A DNA stretch of 64,000 bases, from the NCBI RefSeq assembly GCF_027497495.1, contig NZ_CP114205.1, positions 3,658,001-3,722,000 on the forward strand. Direction: 5' to 3'. Position numbers and translations under genes: made by a program. Below are positions 61,907 through 64,000 of this stretch, one piece after another (positions within the stretch are counted from its first letter, which is position 1; each line of letters opens with the position of its first letter). Source of the DNA: Streptomyces tubercidicus. GTDB taxonomy: Bacteria > Actinomycetota > Actinomycetes > Streptomycetales > Streptomycetaceae. The notes beneath the pieces were generated by a model. That model had not been told where the DNA came from, ran no database searches, and saw only the letters and a list, made by a program, of their open reading frames with translations.

Positions 61907-63928
61907 ATGACTGACGAGACGACCCCCGCCCCAGGCCCCGACCCCACCGCTCCACACCCTTCGACTACTGACGCCCCGGACACCGCCGGGACGAGGACGG
62001 GCGCGGCCGGCCCGATAAAGGGGACAGCCGGGTCGACGACGGGCGCAACAGGCCCGGCGGCCCCCCGCGGCGCGGACGCCGCGGTGCCGGACTGGGAGAA
62101 GCGCTTCCGCGCGCCGCGGATCGGGCTGCCGGACTGGGCCGAGGACGCCCCGGACCGTTCCCTCTTCGTCTCGAACGCCACCGGCACCTCCGAGCTCTAT
62201 GCCTGGGACCGGGCCACCGGCAAGCAGCGGCAGGCCACGGACCGGCCGAAGGGCACCACGGACGGGACGCTGTCACCGGACGGGCAGTGGATCTGGTGGT
62301 TCTCGGACACCGACGGGGACGAGTTCGGTGTCTGGATGCGGCAGCCGTTCGAGGGCGGCCCGGATGAGCCGGCGACCCCTGGTCTCGCCCCGTCGTACTC
62401 GGGCGGGCTGGCGATCGGCCGGGACGGGACGGCGGTCGTCGGATGCTCGACGGACGAGGAGGGCTCGACGGTCCATATCGTCCGGCCGGGCCAGACGGCC
62501 GTGGAGATCTACCGGCACCACGAGTCCGCGGGCGTGGGCGATCTCTCGCACGACGGCTCGCTGATCGCCCTGGAGCACACCGAGCACGGCGATGCGATGC
62601 ACTCCGCGATCCGTGTCGTACGGCCCGACGGTTCCACGGTCGCGGAGCTGGACGACACCAACGGCGGGACCGAGGAGCTGGGCCTGGCGGTGATGGGCTT
62701 CGCACCGGTGGACGGGGACACCCGGCTGCTGGTCGGGCATCAGCGGCGGGGCCGCTGGGAGCCGATGATCTGGGACCCGCTGACCGGGGTGGAGACCGCC
62801 CTGGACATCGACCTTCCCGGCGACGTGGGCGCCGACTGGTATCCCGACGGGTCTGCGCTGCTGGTGGAGCACGAGTACCAGGCACGGAGCGAACTGTGGC
62901 GCTACGAGCTGGGCACGGCGGACCGCCAGGACTCCCCGTCCCCGGCCGCTACAGGTACCGATTCCGGTGACGCCGCGGCCTCTGCCACTGCTCCCCTGAC
63001 CCGGGTCGAGACCCCGGCCGGCACGGTCTCGGGGGCCACGGCGCGGCCGGACGGGACGGTGGAGTTCCTGTGGTCGTCGGCGGCGCAGCCCCCGGAGGTG
63101 CGGTCGACGAGCGGCGCGGTCGTGCTCGACCCGCCCGGTCCGAAGGCACCCGGGTCGGTGCCGGTGCGGGACATCTGGGTGGAGGGCCCCGGCGGCCGTA
63201 TCCACGCACTGGTTCAGCAGCCGGCGGGCGACGGCCCCTTCCCGACGGTGTTCGACATACACGGCGGGCCGACCTGGCACGACAGCGACGCGTTCGCCTC
63301 GTCGCCCGCGGCCTGGGTGGACCACGGCTTCGCGGTCGTCCGCGTCAACTACCGCGGCTCGACCGGCTACGGCCGCGCCTGGACGGATGCCCTCAAGCAC
63401 CGCGTCGGGCTGATCGAGCTGGAGGACATCGCCGCGGTGCGCGAGTGGGCGGTCTCGTCCGGCCTGGCCGATCCGGAGCGGCTGGTGCTGTCGGGCGGCT
63501 CATGGGGCGGCTATCTGACCCTGCTGGGGCTCGGCACCCAGCCGGATGCCTGGGCCGTGGGCCTGGCGGCGGTTCCGGTCGCGGACTATGTCACGGCGTA
63601 CAACGACGAGATGGAAGCCCTCAAGGCGATGGACCGGACCCTGATGGGCGGCACCCCCGAGGAGGTCCCGGAGCGCTTCGAGGCGTCCTCACCGCTGACG
63701 TATGTGGACGCGGTGCGGGCCCCGGTCTACATCTCCGCAGGCGTCAACGACCCCCGCTGCCCGATCCAGCAGGTGGAGAACTACGTCCAGCGCCTGGCAG
63801 GCCGCGGCCACCCACACGAGGTCTACCGCTACGACGCCGGGCACGGCTCCCTCGTGGTGGAGGAACGCATCAAGCAGGTCCGCCTGGAACTCGATTTCGC
63901 ACAGCGACATGTGATGGAGAGGGGTTGA
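61907..63928 (+). CDS. S9 family prolyl-oligopeptidase-type peptidase
   Basis: The 673-residue protein has a disordered Thr/Ala/Pro N-terminus (1-60), a beta-propeller domain (about 70-400) and an alpha/beta hydrolase domain. The triad is Ser in GGSWGG, Asp in GVNDPRCP, and His in YDAGHGS. It is an acylaminoacyl-peptidase or DPP-type enzyme; there is no signal peptide, so cytoplasmic. ATG 61907 lies six bases after CAGAAT and has no ribosome site. The stop is the first base triplet of a 16-bp tandem repeat. Confidence 0.93.
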   Translation: MTDETTPAPGPDPTAPHPSTTDAPDTAGTRTGAAGPIKGTAGSTTGATGPAAPRGADAAVPDWEKRFRAPRIGLPDWAEDAPDRSLFVSNATGTSELYAWDRATGKQRQATDRPKGTTDGTLSPDGQWIWWFSDTDGDEFGVWMRQPFEGGPDEPATPGLAPSYSGGLAIGRDGTAVVGCSTDEEGSTVHIVRPGQTAVEIYRHHESAGVGDLSHDGSLIALEHTEHGDAMHSAIRVVRPDGSTVAELDDTNGGTEELGLAVMGFAPVDGDTRLLVGHQRRGRWEPMIWDPLTGVETALDIDLPGDVGADWYPDGSALLVEHEYQARSELWRYELGTADRQDSPSPAATGTDSGDAAASATAPLTRVETPAGTVSGATARPDGTVEFLWSSAAQPPEVRSTSGAVVLDPPGPKAPGSVPVRDIWVEGPGGRIHALVQQPAGDGPFPTVFDIHGGPTWHDSDAFASSPAAWVDHGFAVVRVNYRGSTGYGRAWTDALKHRVGLIELEDIAAVREWAVSSGLADPERLVLSGGSWGGYLTLLGLGTQPDAWAVGLAAVPVADYVTAYNDEMEALKAMDRTLMGGTPEEVPERFEASSPLTYVDAVRAPVYISAGVNDPRCPIQQVENYVQRLAGRGHPHEVYRYDAGHGSLVVEERIKQVRLELDFAQRHVMERG

Positions 63929-63973
63929 GGGGTTGGCGGGCTGAGGGGTTGGCGGGCTGAGCGGTTCGCGGGG
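63926..63973. repeat. 16-bp tandem repeat at window end
   Basis: TGAGGGGTTGGCGGGC occurs twice exactly (63926 and 63942), plus a degenerate third copy. The repeat begins with the S9 stop codon. The last 27 bases hold nothing recognisable. Confidence 0.8.
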
Positions 63974-64000
63974 GGCTAAAGGGGCTCGGGGCACCGGGTG

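Noticed and set aside
58398..63928. A biosynthetic gene cluster around the P450
   Set aside because: Only a regulator, one P450, one methyltransferase on the opposite strand and a peptidase are present; no core synthase or precursor peptide was found.

Overview
The window is a chromosomal segment of a Streptomyces species. GC content and third-codon GC are very high, GTG starts are frequent, GTGA/ATGA stop-start overlaps are common, and the developmental genes bldG and wblA are present, as is a Crp of the exact Streptomyces length (224 aa). No phage, plasmid or transposase gene is visible. The only mobile-type DNA is one MITE-like element and a solo end of the same element.

Region 1 (about 0.1-43.2 kb) is an ancient actinobacterial core. 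From memory, its order closely follows the S. coelicolor SCO3545-SCO3582 neighbourhood and the M. tuberculosis Rv3649-Rv3683 neighbourhood. It runs: methyltransferase, lipoprotein, H+-pyrophosphatase (hppA), anti-sigma factor and bldG, DEAD-box/DUF1998 helicase, a minimal Tad/Flp-pilus-like cluster (two TadE-type proteins, a DUF4244 pilin-like peptide, TadC, TadB, CpaF ATPase, CpaE/Ssd), a 6C-type small RNA, HAD phosphatase, degenerate Fic protein, CooC-like ATPase, SulP-carbonic anhydrase fusion, small secreted protein, acsA, nhaA, holin-like membrane protein, epoxide-hydrolase-like protein, MarP-like periplasmic protease, Nudix, nth, crp, nucleotidyltransferase, MBL hydrolase, Nudix, RidA, DUF4177, paired ArsA/Get3-like ATPases, wblA, class A PBP, YqeY, metallophosphoesterase and a Pr6Pr membrane protein. 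It combines envelope biogenesis, acid/redox/pH homeostasis, acetate and bicarbonate handling, DNA repair and developmental control. Many genes here start at or within a few bases of a -10-like hexamer, suggesting leaderless transcription.

Region 2 (about 44.2-58 kb) begins with tRNA-Pro(CGG) and is more accessory. It holds a gene-free stretch with strong hairpins, a giant HTH-STAND-NTPase-WD40 protein (14 repeats), a GT2 glycosyltransferase, an FkbM methyltransferase divergent from an Ala-rich protein of unknown function, an amidohydrolase and a DoxX protein around a perfect palindromic operator, an LCP-family ligase with a repeat-rich cytoplasmic tail, and a MatB-like deacetylase-GT2 fusion whose deacetylase metal site is lost. 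The LCP and the GT2 synthase together suggest exopolysaccharide synthesis and wall attachment.

Region 3 (58.3-64 kb) carries a TetR regulator with a perfect operator over its own promoter, a cytochrome P450, a SAM methyltransferase and an S9 peptidase.

Points most worth a second look are the out-of-frame 50-bp duplication that gives acsA a translationally coupled leader peptide, the stop-less TadE-like gene, the 6C RNA position, the degenerate active sites (Fic, anti-sigma N-box, NodB domain), the MITE that supplies a protease stop codon, and the 53.3-53.5 kb operator region.
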